Assembly (NCBI RefSeq): GCF_900111835.1
Contig: NZ_FOJP01000005.1
Span: forward strand, 124,001 to 188,000
Source of the DNA: Metapseudomonas otitidis
Lineage (GTDB): Bacteria; Pseudomonadota; Gammaproteobacteria; Pseudomonadales; Pseudomonadaceae
Direction: 5' to 3'
DNA: 64,000 nt
A model generated the notes under the pieces. That model searched no databases, was not told where the DNA came from, and saw nothing but the letters and a program-made list of their open reading frames with translations. The position numbers were made by a program, and so were the translations under genes. Positions 34,024-42,746 of the stretch are shown one piece after another; within the stretch, counting starts at the first letter, position 1, and every line of letters starts with the position of its first letter.

Positions 34024-35082
34024 TTACTGGATCTCCTCCGGCGTCACCACCACCCAGTTGCGGTCGGCGGTGACCGGCAGGCCCAGCTTGGCCTGGGACT
34101 CGGCGTTCTTCTTCTGCATGGCGGTGATCTGGTCCATGTACTTGGCCTTGCGGTTCACCCACACCCGCAGCCCGCCCTTCTCCACGTCGGTGCCGTGGAA
34201 CAGCATGTAGCCATCGCTCTCGGGGGTGTCGCCGCCCACCAGGATCGGCTTCTTCCACTGGTCGATGTAGGTGAGGATGGCCGCCTGCTTGCCCGCCATC
34301 CAGGTGGCCGGGGTCCACAGGTAGGGGGTGACTTCCAGGTCGAGGTTGGCCTTCTCGTCGTAGTGGCCGTCCTTGATCTGCTTGCGCGCGGTGGTCAGGG
34401 CGCCGGTCTTGCGGTCCTTGAGCAGGGTGGTGACGCCGATGACGTTCTCGGGCTTCACGTTGTAGCCGTACTTGGGATCGGCGGCGACCATGCGCACCAG
34501 CTCTTCCAGGGCGGCGGTCATGATGTACACCTCGATGCCGTTCTCCCGGAGCTTGTTCATCAGCTCCTTCTGCCCGGTGAAGGGCTTGGGCGGGTTGATC
34601 TCGATGGTCTTGACCTCATCCCCCTCGTAGTAGGTGCTGGGGATCGGCTTGCCGTAGGCCATCAGCTCGTCCACGTAGCCCTTCAGCTCGCGCAGGGTGA
34701 AGCCGGAGAACACTTGGGCCACCCAGGGGTAGCAGACTAGGTCGTCCACTTCGCAGAGGCGGTAGTAGTAGCTGTTGAGGCTTTCCTTGTGGCCGTTGAC
34801 GTCTTTGAACGGGATGAGCTTGAGCGACGGGTCGAGCTTCTCGCGGGTCAGCACGCCCTTCATTTCCAGGAAGGGCAGCAGGGACTCCTCCAGGTCGTAG
34901 CGGTAGCTGGTGTTGTCCATGTCGAACACCGCGTAGGCGCCCTTGTTGGCGTTGGCGGCGATCAGCGCGTCCAGCTGCTTGGCGGCGGGCGCCGGCCAGT
35001 GGGCAAGTTCGGTGGCGGCTGCGGCGGGGCCGGCCAGGCCAAGGCACAGGGCGGCGGCGAGAAGCGTCCGGGTCAATGTCAT
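34024..35082 (-). CDS. pchP: Phosphorylcholine phosphatase
   Basis: The 352-residue protein has a signal peptide ([22 protein letters not shown]) and the HAD nucleophile motif [11 protein letters not shown] near residue 55, then [49 protein letters not shown]. It includes [24 protein letters not shown] and a [12 protein letters not shown] third motif. From memory this is very close to P. aeruginosa PchP (PA5292), the periplasmic phosphatase that releases choline from phosphorylcholine after PLC action. ATG at 35082 is the signal-peptide start. A PLC-fold gene lies 4 kb away, but the two are not in an operon. Confidence 0.9.
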   Translation of the reverse strand: MTLTRTLLAAALCLGLAGPAAAATELAHWPAPAAKQLDALIAANANKGAYAVFDMDNTSYRYDLEESLLPFLEMKGVLTREKLDPSLKLIPFKDVNGHKESLNSYYYRLCEVDDLVCYPWVAQVFSGFTLRELKGYVDELMAYGKPIPSTYYEGDEVKTIEINPPKPFTGQKELMNKLRENGIEVYIMTAALEELVRMVAADPKYGYNVKPENVIGVTTLLKDRKTGALTTARKQIKDGHYDEKANLDLEVTPYLWTPATWMAGKQAAILTYIDQWKKPILVGGDTPESDGYMLFHGTDVEKGGLRVWVNRKAKYMDQITAMQKKNAESQAKLGLPVTADRNWVVVTPEEIQ

Positions 35083-35202
35083 CGCGTAGGTTCCCTCGGG
35101 GTGGGCGAGGCGCATCAGGCGCCCCGGGCCCCTGGACCCTAGCAGAGGACCATGACACCGCCATGACCGTAACCGACACGCACCATCGCGCTTGCGTCCA
35201 CG

Positions 35203-35493
35203 TCAGTGCCAGCGCCACCCGACCCAGGCGCCGAAGGCCCCGAGGTGCAGCAGGACGATGAACCAGAAGCGCAACTGGTAGGGCAGCTTGCGGTTCTTGT
35301 GGCGGATCAGCCGCTGGGCCAGCAGGCCGCCGGGCCAGCCGCCGAGAAGCTCGAAGAGGTGCAGGCGCGCCTCGGGGATGCGCCGCATGCCGGCCACGGC
35401 CTGGCGCTTGTCGTACCAGTAGGCGACGAAGCAGACCAGGCTCATGACCAGGTAGACGAGGGCCAGCAGCTGCCAGCCTGAAGGGAGGGTCAC
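35203..35493 (-). CDS. DUF1294 membrane protein
   Basis: The 96-residue protein has TM segments near residues 7-24 and 73-92. It carries the DUF1294 pattern FVAYWYDKRQAVAGMRRIPEARLHLFELLGGWPGGLLAQRLIRHKNRKLPYQLRFW. DUF1294 often follows a cold-shock domain; here it stands alone. It starts at GTG 35493, which overlaps the helicase stop by 4 bases (GTGA), so translation is probably coupled to the helicase gene. Function unknown. Confidence 0.85.
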   Translation of the reverse strand: MTLPSGWQLLALVYLVMSLVCFVAYWYDKRQAVAGMRRIPEARLHLFELLGGWPGGLLAQRLIRHKNRKLPYQLRFWFIVLLHLGAFGAWVGWRWH

Positions 35494-36821
35494 TCAGCCG
35501 CCGGCTTGCGGCGCTTGAGCGGTGCCAGGCCGTCGCTGCTCACCACCTGCGGCTGCTCGCGGCGCGGGCTGGACGGCTTGCGCTTGGCGGCGGGCTTGGC
35601 GGACGCCTTGCCGGTGCTCTTCTTGTCGGTCTTTTTCTTCTTGCTACCGACTGCCTTGCCCGAGGCCTTGACCTTCTTCGGCCCGTTGTAGGTGCCTTTC
35701 AGCTCCTTGATCACACGGCGCTCGAAGCTCTGCTTGAGGTAGCGCTCGACGCTGGACATCAGGTTCCAGTCGTTGTGGCAGATCAGCGAGACGGCCAGGC
35801 CCTCGCCGCCGGCACGGCCGGTGCGGCCGACGCGGTGCACGTACTCGTCGCCGGAGCGCGGCATGTCGAAGTTGATCACCAGGTCCATGCCTTCGATGTC
35901 CAGGCCACGGGCCGCCACGTCGGTGGCCACCAGCACCTTGGTGCCGCCCTCGCGCACGCGGTCGATGGCCAGCTTGCGGTCCTTCTGGTCCTTGTCGCCG
36001 TGCAGCACGAAGGCCTTGTAGCCGGCCGCCACCAGGTGGCCGTAGAAACGGTCGGCCTGGGCACGGGTGTTGGTGAAGACAATGGCCTTCTGGTAGGTCT
36101 CGTTGGCCAGCAGCCAGCGCGCCAGGGCTTCCTTGTGGTCCACGTCGTCGGCGGTGATGACTTGCTGCCGGGTCGACTCGTTGAGCTGCTCGATGCCGTT
36201 CAGGCGCAGGTGCAGCGGGTCCTTCAGGACCTGGGCGGACACCTCGCGCAGGGCCGCGCCGCCAGTGGTGGCGGAGAACAGCAGGGTCTGCTGGCGGTTG
36301 GCGCATTCGCCGGTGATGCGCTGCATGTCCTCGGCGAAGCCCATGTCCAGCATGCGGTCGGCCTCGTCCAGCACCAGCACCTCCACCTCCTTGAGGCTCA
36401 CGGTGCCGGAGTTGAGGTGCTCGATCAGGCGGCCGGGGGTGCTCACCAGTACGTCCGGCAGCTTGCGCAGCATGGCGGCCTGGACCTTGAAGTCCTCGCC
36501 GCCGGTGACCAGGCCGGACTTGATGAAGGTGAACTGCGAGAAGCGCTCCACTTCCTTCAGGGTCTGCTGGGCCAGCTCCCGGGTCGGCAGCAGGATCAGC
36601 GAACGGATGCGCTCGCGGGGCTTGGCTTCACCGATCAGGCGGTTCAGCAGGGGCAGCACGAAGGCCGCCGTCTTGCCGCTGCCGGTGCGCGCGGTGACGC
36701 GCAGGTCGCGCCCTTCCAGCGCCGGGGGAATCGCCGCCTGCTGCACGGGCGTCGGTTCGACGAATTTCAGTTCGGCGACAGCCTTGAGCAGACGTTCGTG
36801 AAGGGCGAATTGGGAGAACAC
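35490..36821 (-). CDS. DEAD-box ATP-dependent RNA helicase
   Basis: The 443-residue protein has all helicase motifs: Q motif FVEPTPVQQAAIPPAL, ARTGSGKT (I), PTRELAQQ (Ia), VLDEADRML (II), FSATT (III), ATDVAARGLDIEG (V) and HRVGRTGRAG (VI). The last 70 residues are Lys/Ser/Ala-rich and disordered, typical of RNA-contact tails. Two GTG starts are possible, 36830 and 36821; I take 36821 because GAGGTGG then sits about 5 bases upstream and the protein begins (M)FSQFALHERLLKAV. Resembles SrmB/RhlE-type helicases acting in ribosome assembly or RNA decay. It leads the pair with the DUF1294 gene. Confidence 0.92.
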   Translation of the reverse strand: MFSQFALHERLLKAVAELKFVEPTPVQQAAIPPALEGRDLRVTARTGSGKTAAFVLPLLNRLIGEAKPRERIRSLILLPTRELAQQTLKEVERFSQFTFIKSGLVTGGEDFKVQAAMLRKLPDVLVSTPGRLIEHLNSGTVSLKEVEVLVLDEADRMLDMGFAEDMQRITGECANRQQTLLFSATTGGAALREVSAQVLKDPLHLRLNGIEQLNESTRQQVITADDVDHKEALARWLLANETYQKAIVFTNTRAQADRFYGHLVAAGYKAFVLHGDKDQKDRKLAIDRVREGGTKVLVATDVAARGLDIEGMDLVINFDMPRSGDEYVHRVGRTGRAGGEGLAVSLICHNDWNLMSSVERYLKQSFERRVIKELKGTYNGPKKVKASGKAVGSKKKKTDKKSTGKASAKPAAKRKPSSPRREQPQVVSSDGLAPLKRRKPAAE

Positions 36822-36985
36822 GGGTACCACCTCGATCGGAAGCCTGGAAAACAGCTGCGTAGGTTACCTTGTGTCGCGCCCGAACGCCCGCGATCCCTTC
36901 GCCGGCCCCTGCGCACGACTGAACTCGCGCCCGACCGGCCCACTCCAAACCCTGACGCCCCCGATCCCCTCTGCGGAAAGCCCCC

Positions 36986-37531
36986 ATGACTGCTTCGCTG
37001 ATCTATTACGTCGCCACCAGCCTCGACGGCTACATCGCCCGCCCCGACGGCCGGGTGGACTGGCTCGAACCCATCGAGCGCTCCGGCGACGACCACGGCT
37101 ACCACGCCTTCTACGAAAGCATCGACGGCCTGCTGATGGGCCGGGGGACCTACGAGACCGTGCTGGCGATGGGCGGCGATTGGCCCTACCCCGGCAAGCC
37201 CTGTACCGTGCTCACCCGCGCCGACCTGCAACCCGCCGGCCCCCAGGTGAAGATCCGCCACAGCACGCCCCAGGAGGCCCTGGCGGAGCTGGCCGAGGCC
37301 GGCTGCAAGCGGGTCTGGCTGGTGGGCGGCGGGTCCCTCGCGGGCACCTGCTACGCCGCCGGCCTGCTGGACGAGCTGATTGTCTGTGTGATCCCCCACC
37401 TGCTCGGTGCGGGCATCCCGATGTTCGCCACCGGCCTCGAACGGCGCCTGCAACTGCACGAACAACGCAGCTTCTCCACCGGCGTGGTGCAGCTGCATTA
37501 CCGACTGCTACCGGAAGCCCCTGCCCCATGA
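36986..37531 (+). CDS. Dihydrofolate reductase-like (RibD C-terminal) protein
   Basis: The 181-residue protein has the RibD_C/DHFR-like pattern: LIYYVATSLDGYIARPDGRVDWL, LLMGRGTYETVLAMGGDWPY, KRVWLVGGGSLAGTCYAAGLLDELIVCVIPHLLGAGIPMF. Such proteins are NAD(P)H-dependent reductases of unknown substrate (YyaP/YwjB group) rather than true folate enzymes. Its stop overlaps the NUDIX start by 4 bases (ATGA), so the two are co-translated. Confidence 0.85.
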   Translation: MTASLIYYVATSLDGYIARPDGRVDWLEPIERSGDDHGYHAFYESIDGLLMGRGTYETVLAMGGDWPYPGKPCTVLTRADLQPAGPQVKIRHSTPQEALAELAEAGCKRVWLVGGGSLAGTCYAAGLLDELIVCVIPHLLGAGIPMFATGLERRLQLHEQRSFSTGVVQLHYRLLPEAPAP

Positions 37532-37935
37532 CCACCCTCGACATCGCCGCCGCCTGCCTGATCGACGCCGACAACCGCCTGCTGCTGGTGCGCAAGCGCA
37601 ACACCCGGGCCTTCATGCTTCCCGGCGGCAAGCGCGAGCCCGGCGAGAGCGCGCACGAGGCGCTGCGCCGTGAACTGCAGGAAGAGCTGGAACTGAGCCT
37701 GCCGGCCGAGGCCCTGAGCCCGCTGGGGTCATTCCGCGCGGCAGCGGCCAACGAGCCGGACACCTGGGTCGAGGCCCAGGTCTTCGTCGCACGCCTGGAG
37801 CAGCCGGTGGCGCCCGCCGCCGAGCTGGAGGAACTGGCCTGGCTGGCCCCCGGCCAACCCCTGCCGGACACCCTGGCGCCGCTGCTGAGGGAACAGGTCC
37901 TGCCGGCCCTGGCCGCTCACCCCGCCTTCGCCTGA
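37528..37935 (+). CDS. NUDIX hydrolase
   Basis: The 135-residue protein carries the NUDIX box GGKREPGESAHEALRRELQEEL, matching G-x5-E-x7-R-E-x2-E-E-x-G/L, within a MutT-like fold (TTLDIAAACLIDADNRLLLVRKRNTRAFMLP). It hydrolyses a nucleoside-diphosphate-linked compound, exact substrate unknown. ATG at 37528 overlaps the DHFR-like stop by 4 bases. It is convergent with the RarD-type permease. Confidence 0.88.
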   Translation: MTTLDIAAACLIDADNRLLLVRKRNTRAFMLPGGKREPGESAHEALRRELQEELELSLPAEALSPLGSFRAAAANEPDTWVEAQVFVARLEQPVAPAAELEELAWLAPGQPLPDTLAPLLREQVLPALAAHPAFA

Positions 37936-37945
37936 AGGCTGCGCT

Positions 37946-38845
37946 TCACACGCCCAGCTGGCGCGCCTGGCGCCGCAGCAGCTGGGCGCTGTCCCAGCCG
38001 ATCAGCAGCACCGCCAGCCAGATGGGCAGGTAGGTCCACAGCTGCGCCGGGTCGAACGCCTCGCCGAGGAACACCACCGCCACTGCGAACAGCAGCACCG
38101 GCTCCACGTAGCTGAGGATGCCGAACAGCCCCAGCGGCAGCAGCCGGCTGGAAGCCATCATCGCCGCAAAGGCCAGGGTGCCCAGCACGCCCAGCCCAGG
38201 AATCAGCCACCACAGCGCCGGGGACTGGGCGAACGCGCCCTCGGGGCCGTGGGCGATGATCAGCCACGCCGCCAGGGGGGCCAGCACCAGCATTTCGAGG
38301 ATGAAACCGGACAGCGCATCCAGGCGCATCCAGCGGCGCAGCATGAAATACGGCGGGTAGCCCAACGCCGTGACCAACGTCAGCCAGGAGAAGGCGCGGG
38401 TCATCCACAACTCGTGGAGCACCCCGGCCAGCGCGCAGATCACCGCCAGCAGCTGCAGTGGACGCAGGCGCTCGTTGTAGAACAGCCGGCCGCACACCAC
38501 CATCGCCAGCGGCAGCAGGAAGTAGCCCAGCGACACCTCCAGCATCCGCCCCTGCAACGGCGCCCAGAGGAACAGCCCCCACTGCAGGCCGATCAGCAAC
38601 GCCGCCAGCGGCAGCGCCGCCAACAACAGCGGCTCGCGCCGCAAGCGCACGAGCACCCCGCCAAGGGTGGCCCACTGGCGACTCAGCGCCACCAGCAGCA
38701 GCACTGCCGGAATCGACCAGAGCACGCGCTGGGCGAACACCTGCACACCATCCAGCGGCGCCAGCTCGCGCACGTAGCCCGGCATCAGCGCAAACAGCAC
38801 CGACGCCACCAGGGACAGGGCGACTCCGCGCCCGGACAGCCTCAC
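37946..38845 (-). CDS. rarD: RarD-family EamA permease
   Basis: The protein, about 299 residues, has around ten TM helices: GVALSLVASVLFALMPGYVRELAPLDGVQVFAQRVLWSIPAV, then LLLAALPLAALLIGLQWGLFLWAPLQGRMLEVSLGYFLLPL, and LLPLGLFGILSYVEPVLLFAVAVVFLGE. This order is the RarD subfamily (protein RarD, once linked to chloramphenicol sensitivity). The start is unclear: GTG at 38845 gives the family length, while an ATG at 38926 adds 27 residues with atypical codon use. Neither has a strong ribosome site. Confidence 0.82.
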   Translation of the reverse strand: MRLSGRGVALSLVASVLFALMPGYVRELAPLDGVQVFAQRVLWSIPAVLLLVALSRQWATLGGVLVRLRREPLLLAALPLAALLIGLQWGLFLWAPLQGRMLEVSLGYFLLPLAMVVCGRLFYNERLRPLQLLAVICALAGVLHELWMTRAFSWLTLVTALGYPPYFMLRRWMRLDALSGFILEMLVLAPLAAWLIIAHGPEGAFAQSPALWWLIPGLGVLGTLAFAAMMASSRLLPLGLFGILSYVEPVLLFAVAVVFLGEAFDPAQLWTYLPIWLAVLLIGWDSAQLLRRQARQLGV

Positions 38846-39221
38846 CGGCACACCGTGACGGCTGGGTAGAAGAACGAAGAAGACATGGCAGGCCTCTGAT
38901 TGCAGCCGGCGAAAATACCCGCTCATCACCAGCAGAGGAAGCTTACCCACGCACGTGCGGACCCGCTGGGACCAACCCGGCATCGACGGGCCTGAAAGCG
39001 GCACCTGCCCATCAGGCTCCCGCTTCGGGAATCCAGCCGGGCGCCGAGTCGGCCGAAGCAGGGCGGTGGGCTGAAGCCCCTACGGCCACCCACTCTCACC
39101 TCACCGGCTTCGCGAGCAGAGCGCGCTCCAACGGGAAGCGAGCGCCCATAAAAAAGCCCGGCCATGGGCCGGGCGGAGTGTGTGCGTCGGGATCACGCAC
39201 GGAGCAATCGGGTGAAGCCGC
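38846..39221. other. Intergenic region with terminator and GC palindrome fragments
   Basis: Apart from the azoR terminator at 39150-39174, this 376-bp stretch has no gene with a ribosome site. A fragment near 39070-39089 (GGGCTGAAGCCCC) resembles the core of the 22-nt palindrome found at 52797 and 60010, and CGCGAGCAGAGCGCGCTCC (about 39112-39130) looks like a degraded REP sequence. Confidence 0.4.
39150..39174 (-). terminator. Intrinsic terminator after azoR
   Basis: On the minus strand a GCCCGGCC / GGCCGGGC stem is followed by TTTTTTA. It lies 48 bp after the azoreductase stop. Confidence 0.88.
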
Positions 39222-39821
39222 TCATGCAACCTTGACCAGTTGCGCACGGGCCTGGGCGATGCCCTTCTCCTGGAACTCGGCGCCCATGTTCAGGCCCTCG
39301 GCATGGATGAAGGTGACGTCATGGATGCCGATGAACGCCAGCGCCTGGCGCAGGTAGGGCTCCTGGTGGTCCAGCGGACCACCGGCGTACACGCCGCCAC
39401 GGGCGGTGAGGACGAAGGCGCGCTTGCCGCTGAGCAGGCCCTGGGGGCCGGTCTCGGTGTACTTGAAGGTCACCCCGGCGCGCAGCACATGGTCCAGCCA
39501 GGCCTTGAGGGTGCTGGGGATGCCGAAGTTGTACATCGGCGCCGCCAGCACCAGCACGTCGGCGGCCAGCAGTTCCTCGGTGAGTCGGTTGGAGCGGGCC
39601 AGGGCCGCGCGCTCGGCGTCGTTCTGCTGGTCAGCCGGCTTCATCCAGCCGCCCAGCAGGTCGCTGTCCAGGTGCGGCACGCTTTCCTGGGCCAGGTCGC
39701 GCACCACCACCTTGTCGGCCGGGTGGGCGGCCTTCCATTGGGCGATGAACTCGGCGGTCAGTTGGCGGGAGATGGAACCCTGTTGGCGGGCGCTGCTTTC
39801 GACGATGAGGACACGGGACAT
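39222..39821 (-). CDS. azoR: FMN-dependent NADH-azoreductase
   Basis: The 199-residue flavodoxin-fold enzyme shows LIVESSARQQGSISRQL (FMN phosphate loop), VLVLAAPMYNFGIPSTLKAWLDHVLRAGVTFKYTETGPQGLL and TARGGVYAGG, the AzoR family signature. It reduces azo dyes and quinones with NADH and FMN; its physiological role is probably quinone detoxification. By position it matches, from memory, PAO1 azoR3 (PA3223). The upstream region to 39960 is AT-rich and probably contains its promoter. Confidence 0.93.
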   Translation of the reverse strand: MSRVLIVESSARQQGSISRQLTAEFIAQWKAAHPADKVVVRDLAQESVPHLDSDLLGGWMKPADQQNDAERAALARSNRLTEELLAADVLVLAAPMYNFGIPSTLKAWLDHVLRAGVTFKYTETGPQGLLSGKRAFVLTARGGVYAGGPLDHQEPYLRQALAFIGIHDVTFIHAEGLNMGAEFQEKGIAQARAQLVKVA

Positions 39822-39966
39822 GCTGGCTGCTCCATCAAGAACGGTTGCGATTCGATGGAGCGCAGCTTAGGAGGACACAATTCGATAAAAAAGCGAAAAA
39901 ATCCGCTACTAAATATCGATGTTTTTAATTTATAAAGGCCTCCTGATGGACCAGGAGGCAGCGCAA

Positions 39967-40284
39967 TCAAACCGGCTTGCAGGTCAGCCCGACGCGCAGG
40001 CGGATGATGCTGCGGTTGAACTTGGCGGTCAGCGAGACGCTCTCCCCCGGTGCGATCACCGAGCGGCGCACCCGAGGGGTTTCCGGGCCGTTGACGAAGC
40101 GCGCGGTGCATTCGGCGCGGGTCCCGCCCAGGTTGTAGACCGTGATGGCACCCATGTTGTGGTCGATGTCATTGGTCTGGTAGGAAATCTCGGCACCGTT
40201 GTACTGCTTCTCAACCTCGATGGGGTAGGCCAGGGCGACGCCGGGCAGGCAGGCCAGCAGGGTACAGAGCATTGTTGTTTTCAT
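39967..40284 (-). CDS. Small secreted conserved protein, 105 aa
   Basis: The 105-residue protein has a signal peptide (MKTTMLCTLLACLPGVALA) and a beta-rich mature part with two cysteines (AECTARFV and LTCKPV). It resembles a small immunoglobulin-like periplasmic domain: GAITVYNLGGTRAECTARFVNGPETPRVRRSVIAPGESVSL. Function unknown. It sits between azoR and the divergent LysR gene, as in the PA3223-PA3225 block from memory. Confidence 0.8.
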   Translation of the reverse strand: MKTTMLCTLLACLPGVALAYPIEVEKQYNGAEISYQTNDIDHNMGAITVYNLGGTRAECTARFVNGPETPRVRRSVIAPGESVSLTAKFNRSIIRLRVGLTCKPV

Positions 40285-40324
40285 CGGGGGTCTCCGCTGC
40301 GGTGGGCCGCCAGATTACAGGAGA

Positions 40325-40347
40325 GCGCCGATCCAGGTCATCGGCGC
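40325..40347. promoter_or_regulatory. Candidate LysR operator or hairpin
   Basis: GCGCCGAT-N7-ATCGGCGC, a perfect 8-bp inverted repeat, lies between the divergent secreted-protein gene and the LysR gene, 22 bp before the LysR start. It could be an autoregulatory operator or an RNA hairpin in the LysR leader. Confidence 0.55.
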
Positions 40348-40369
40348 CGGTCAACGTGAGGAGTCAGCC

Positions 40370-41296
40370 ATGAAAGCGCCCCGGGTCACCCTGGACCAAT
40401 GGAGAACCCTGCAGGCCGTGGTGGACCACGGCGGCTTCGCCCAGGCGGCGGAGGCCACCCACCGCTCCCAGTCCTCGGTGAGCTACACCATCGCGCGCAT
40501 GCAGGAACAGCTCGGCGTGCCGCTGCTGCGCATCGACGGGCGCAAGGCGGTGCTCACCGAAGCCGGCGAGGTGCTGCTGCGCCGCTCCCGCCACCTGGTC
40601 AAGGCCGCCAGCCAGCTGGAGGAGCTGGCCCACCACATGGAACAGGGCTGGGAGGCCGAGGTGCGCCTGGTGGTCGATGCCGCCTACCCCACCGCCCGCC
40701 TGCTGCGTGCACTGGCCGCGTTCATGCCGCAGAGCCGCGGCTGCCGGGTACGCCTGCGCGAGGAGGTGCTGTCCGGCGTGGAGGAGGTGCTGCTGGAGGG
40801 CACCGCAGACCTGGCCATCACCAGCCTCACCGTGGCCGGCTACCTGGGCACCGAACTGTGCAACGTGGAGTTCGTCGCCGTGGCCCACCCCGACCACCCG
40901 CTGCACCGCCTCAATCGCACCCTCAGCTTCCAGGACCTGGAAAGCCAGCTGCAGGTGGTGATCCGCGACTCCGGCCGCACCCAGCCCCGCGACGTCGGCT
41001 GGCTGGGCGCCGAACAGCGCTGGACGGTGGGCAGCCTGCCCACCGCTGCCAACTTCGTCAGCAACGGCCTGGGCTTCGCCTGGCTGCCGCGCCACATCAT
41101 CGAACGGGAGCTGGCCGACGGCCTGCTCAAGCCGTTGCCGCTGGACCAGGGCGCCACCCGGCACCCGAACTTCTTCCTCTATGCGAGCAAGGAGAAGGCC
41201 CTGGGACCGGCCTCGCAGATCCTCGTCGAGCTGATCAAGACCTTCGACTCGACGCCCCTCAACGCCCCCTTCGCCGCGCCGATGCCCAGCGCCTGA
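40370..41296 (+). CDS. LysR-family transcriptional regulator
   Basis: The 308-residue protein has the winged helix VTLDQWRTLQAVVDHGGFAQAAEATHRSQSSVSYTIARMQEQLGVPLL and an effector domain (EVRLVVDAAYPTARLL, then GFAWLPRHIIERELADGLLKPLPL). ATG at 40370 follows GAGGAG. It starts a tight plus-strand run: the hydrolase begins 10 bp after its stop, then ppiA overlaps. The target is unknown; the divergent secreted gene and its own operon are candidates. Confidence 0.9.
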   Translation: MKAPRVTLDQWRTLQAVVDHGGFAQAAEATHRSQSSVSYTIARMQEQLGVPLLRIDGRKAVLTEAGEVLLRRSRHLVKAASQLEELAHHMEQGWEAEVRLVVDAAYPTARLLRALAAFMPQSRGCRVRLREEVLSGVEEVLLEGTADLAITSLTVAGYLGTELCNVEFVAVAHPDHPLHRLNRTLSFQDLESQLQVVIRDSGRTQPRDVGWLGAEQRWTVGSLPTAANFVSNGLGFAWLPRHIIERELADGLLKPLPLDQGATRHPNFFLYASKEKALGPASQILVELIKTFDSTPLNAPFAAPMPSA

Positions 41297-41306
41297 GGAG
41301 CCCGCC

Positions 41307-42116
41307 ATGCCCTGGTTCGACCATCACGGCTGTCGCCTGCACTATGAAATCCACGGCCAGGGCACCCCGGTGCTGCTGGTGCACGGCCTCGGCTCCAGCA
41401 CCCTGGACTGGGAGTACCAGCTCCCCGCCCTCAGCGCCCGCCACCAGGTGGTGCTGATGGACGTGCGCGGCCACGGCCAGTCGGACAAGCCCCGCGAGCG
41501 CTACAGCATCGCCGGCTTCGCCGCCGACGCCGCCGCGCTGATCGAGCACCTGGGCCTGGCCCCGGTGCACCTGGTGGGCATCAGTATGGGCGGGATGATC
41601 GGCTTCCAGCTCGGCGTCGACCGCCCCGAACTGCTGCGCAGCCTGACCATCGTCAACAGCGCACCAGAAGTGAAACCCCGCAGCCCGCGCGACTACCTGG
41701 AGGTGGCCAAGCGCTGGACCCTCTCGCGCCTGCTGGGGCTGGACACCATCGCCAAGGCCCTGGGCCGCCTGCTGTTCCCGCTGCCGGAGCAGGCCGAGCT
41801 GCGCGCCAAGGTGGAAGAACGCTGGCCGCGCAACGACAAGCGCGCCTACCTCGCCGCCCTCGACGCCATCATCGGCTGGGGCGTGCGGGAACGCCTGGCC
41901 CGCATCACCTGTCCTACGCTGGTGGTGACGGCCGACCGGGACTACACCCCGGTGGCGCAAAAGGAGGCCTACGTCCGCGAATTGCCCGATGCCCGCCTGG
42001 TGGTGATCGAGCAATCCCGCCATGCCACCCCGCTGGATCAACCGCAACGCTTCAACACCACCCTCCTCGGCTTCCTCCACGAGGTCGAGCACAACAAGGA
42101 ACGCCCCACATGCTGA
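41307..42116 (+). CDS. Alpha/beta-fold hydrolase
   Basis: The 269-residue protein has the alpha/beta hydrolase core: [21 protein letters not shown] (oxyanion), nucleophile elbow [14 protein letters not shown] (Ser in G-x-S-x-G), an acid in [12 protein letters not shown] and the His in [11 protein letters not shown]. No signal peptide. The substrate is unknown; the closest look is to 3-oxoadipate enol-lactonase-like esterases. It lies 10 bp after the LysR stop and overlaps ppiA by 7 bp, so it is translated as part of that operon. Confidence 0.9.
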   Translation: MPWFDHHGCRLHYEIHGQGTPVLLVHGLGSSTLDWEYQLPALSARHQVVLMDVRGHGQSDKPRERYSIAGFAADAAALIEHLGLAPVHLVGISMGGMIGFQLGVDRPELLRSLTIVNSAPEVKPRSPRDYLEVAKRWTLSRLLGLDTIAKALGRLLFPLPEQAELRAKVEERWPRNDKRAYLAALDAIIGWGVRERLARITCPTLVVTADRDYTPVAQKEAYVRELPDARLVVIEQSRHATPLDQPQRFNTTLLGFLHEVEHNKERPTC

Positions 42117-42664
42117 AGAAACTCGCCCTCGCGGCCTGCACCCTGCTGTTCGCCTCCCACCTGCTGGCCGCCGGCAACCCCCACGTCACCCTCAACACTT
42201 CCGCCGGGGAGATCGAGCTGGAGCTGGACGAGGCCAAGGCGCCGATCACCGTGAAGAACTTCCTCGCCTACGTGGACGCGGGCTTCTACAACGGCACCGT
42301 GTTCCACCGGGTCATCCCCGGCTTCATGATCCAGGGCGGCGGCATGACCGCCGACATGCAGGACAAGTCCACCAATCCGCCGATCAAGAACGAAGCCGAC
42401 AACGGCCTGCACAACGTGCGCGGCACCATCGCCATGGCCCGCACCCAGGCCACCGACTCGGCCACCAGCCAGTTCTTCATCAACCACCGTGACAACGCCG
42501 CGCTGGACCACGGTGCCCGTGGCTTCGGCTACGCAGTGTTCGGCAAGGTGGTGCGCGGCATGGACGTGGTCGACCAGATCGCCAACGTCCCCACCGGTCG
42601 CCGTGGCATGCACCAGGACGTGCCTGTGCAGCCGGTGGTGATCCTCTCCGCCAAGCGCTCCTGA
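42110..42664 (+). CDS. ppiA: Periplasmic cyclophilin-type peptidyl-prolyl isomerase
   Basis: The 184-residue protein has a signal peptide ([21 protein letters not shown]) and the bacterial cyclophilin core: [58 protein letters not shown], then [25 protein letters not shown]. It assists folding in the periplasm. ATG at 42110 overlaps the hydrolase stop. By position it corresponds to PA3227 from memory. Two GC-rich hairpins follow. Confidence 0.93.
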   Translation: MLKKLALAACTLLFASHLLAAGNPHVTLNTSAGEIELELDEAKAPITVKNFLAYVDAGFYNGTVFHRVIPGFMIQGGGMTADMQDKSTNPPIKNEADNGLHNVRGTIAMARTQATDSATSQFFINHRDNAALDHGARGFGYAVFGKVVRGMDVVDQIANVPTGRRGMHQDVPVQPVVILSAKRS

Positions 42665-42669
42665 CCCCT

Positions 42670-42724
42670 TGCGGCCCGCCTCGGCGGGCCGCTGCACACG
42701 GGGCCGGCTCCCTGGAGCCGGCCC
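42670..42724 (+). terminator. Tandem hairpins between ppiA and the ABC exporter
   Basis: Hairpin 1 (42670-42691) is GCGGCCCGCC / GGCGGGCCGC. Hairpin 2 (42699-42724) is a perfect 12-bp stem, GGGGCCGGCTCC / GGAGCCGGCCCC, followed by GTTCTT. Neither has a strong T-run. Together they probably stop or reduce read-through before the exporter gene. Confidence 0.65.
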
Positions 42725-42746
42725 CGTTCTTCGTCGAGGTCCCGCC

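Noticed and set aside
36871-37935. Longer open frame leading into the NUDIX gene
   Set aside because: Its first 219 codons lie out of frame over the DHFR-like gene; the NUDIX protein starts at 37528 at the ATGA overlap.
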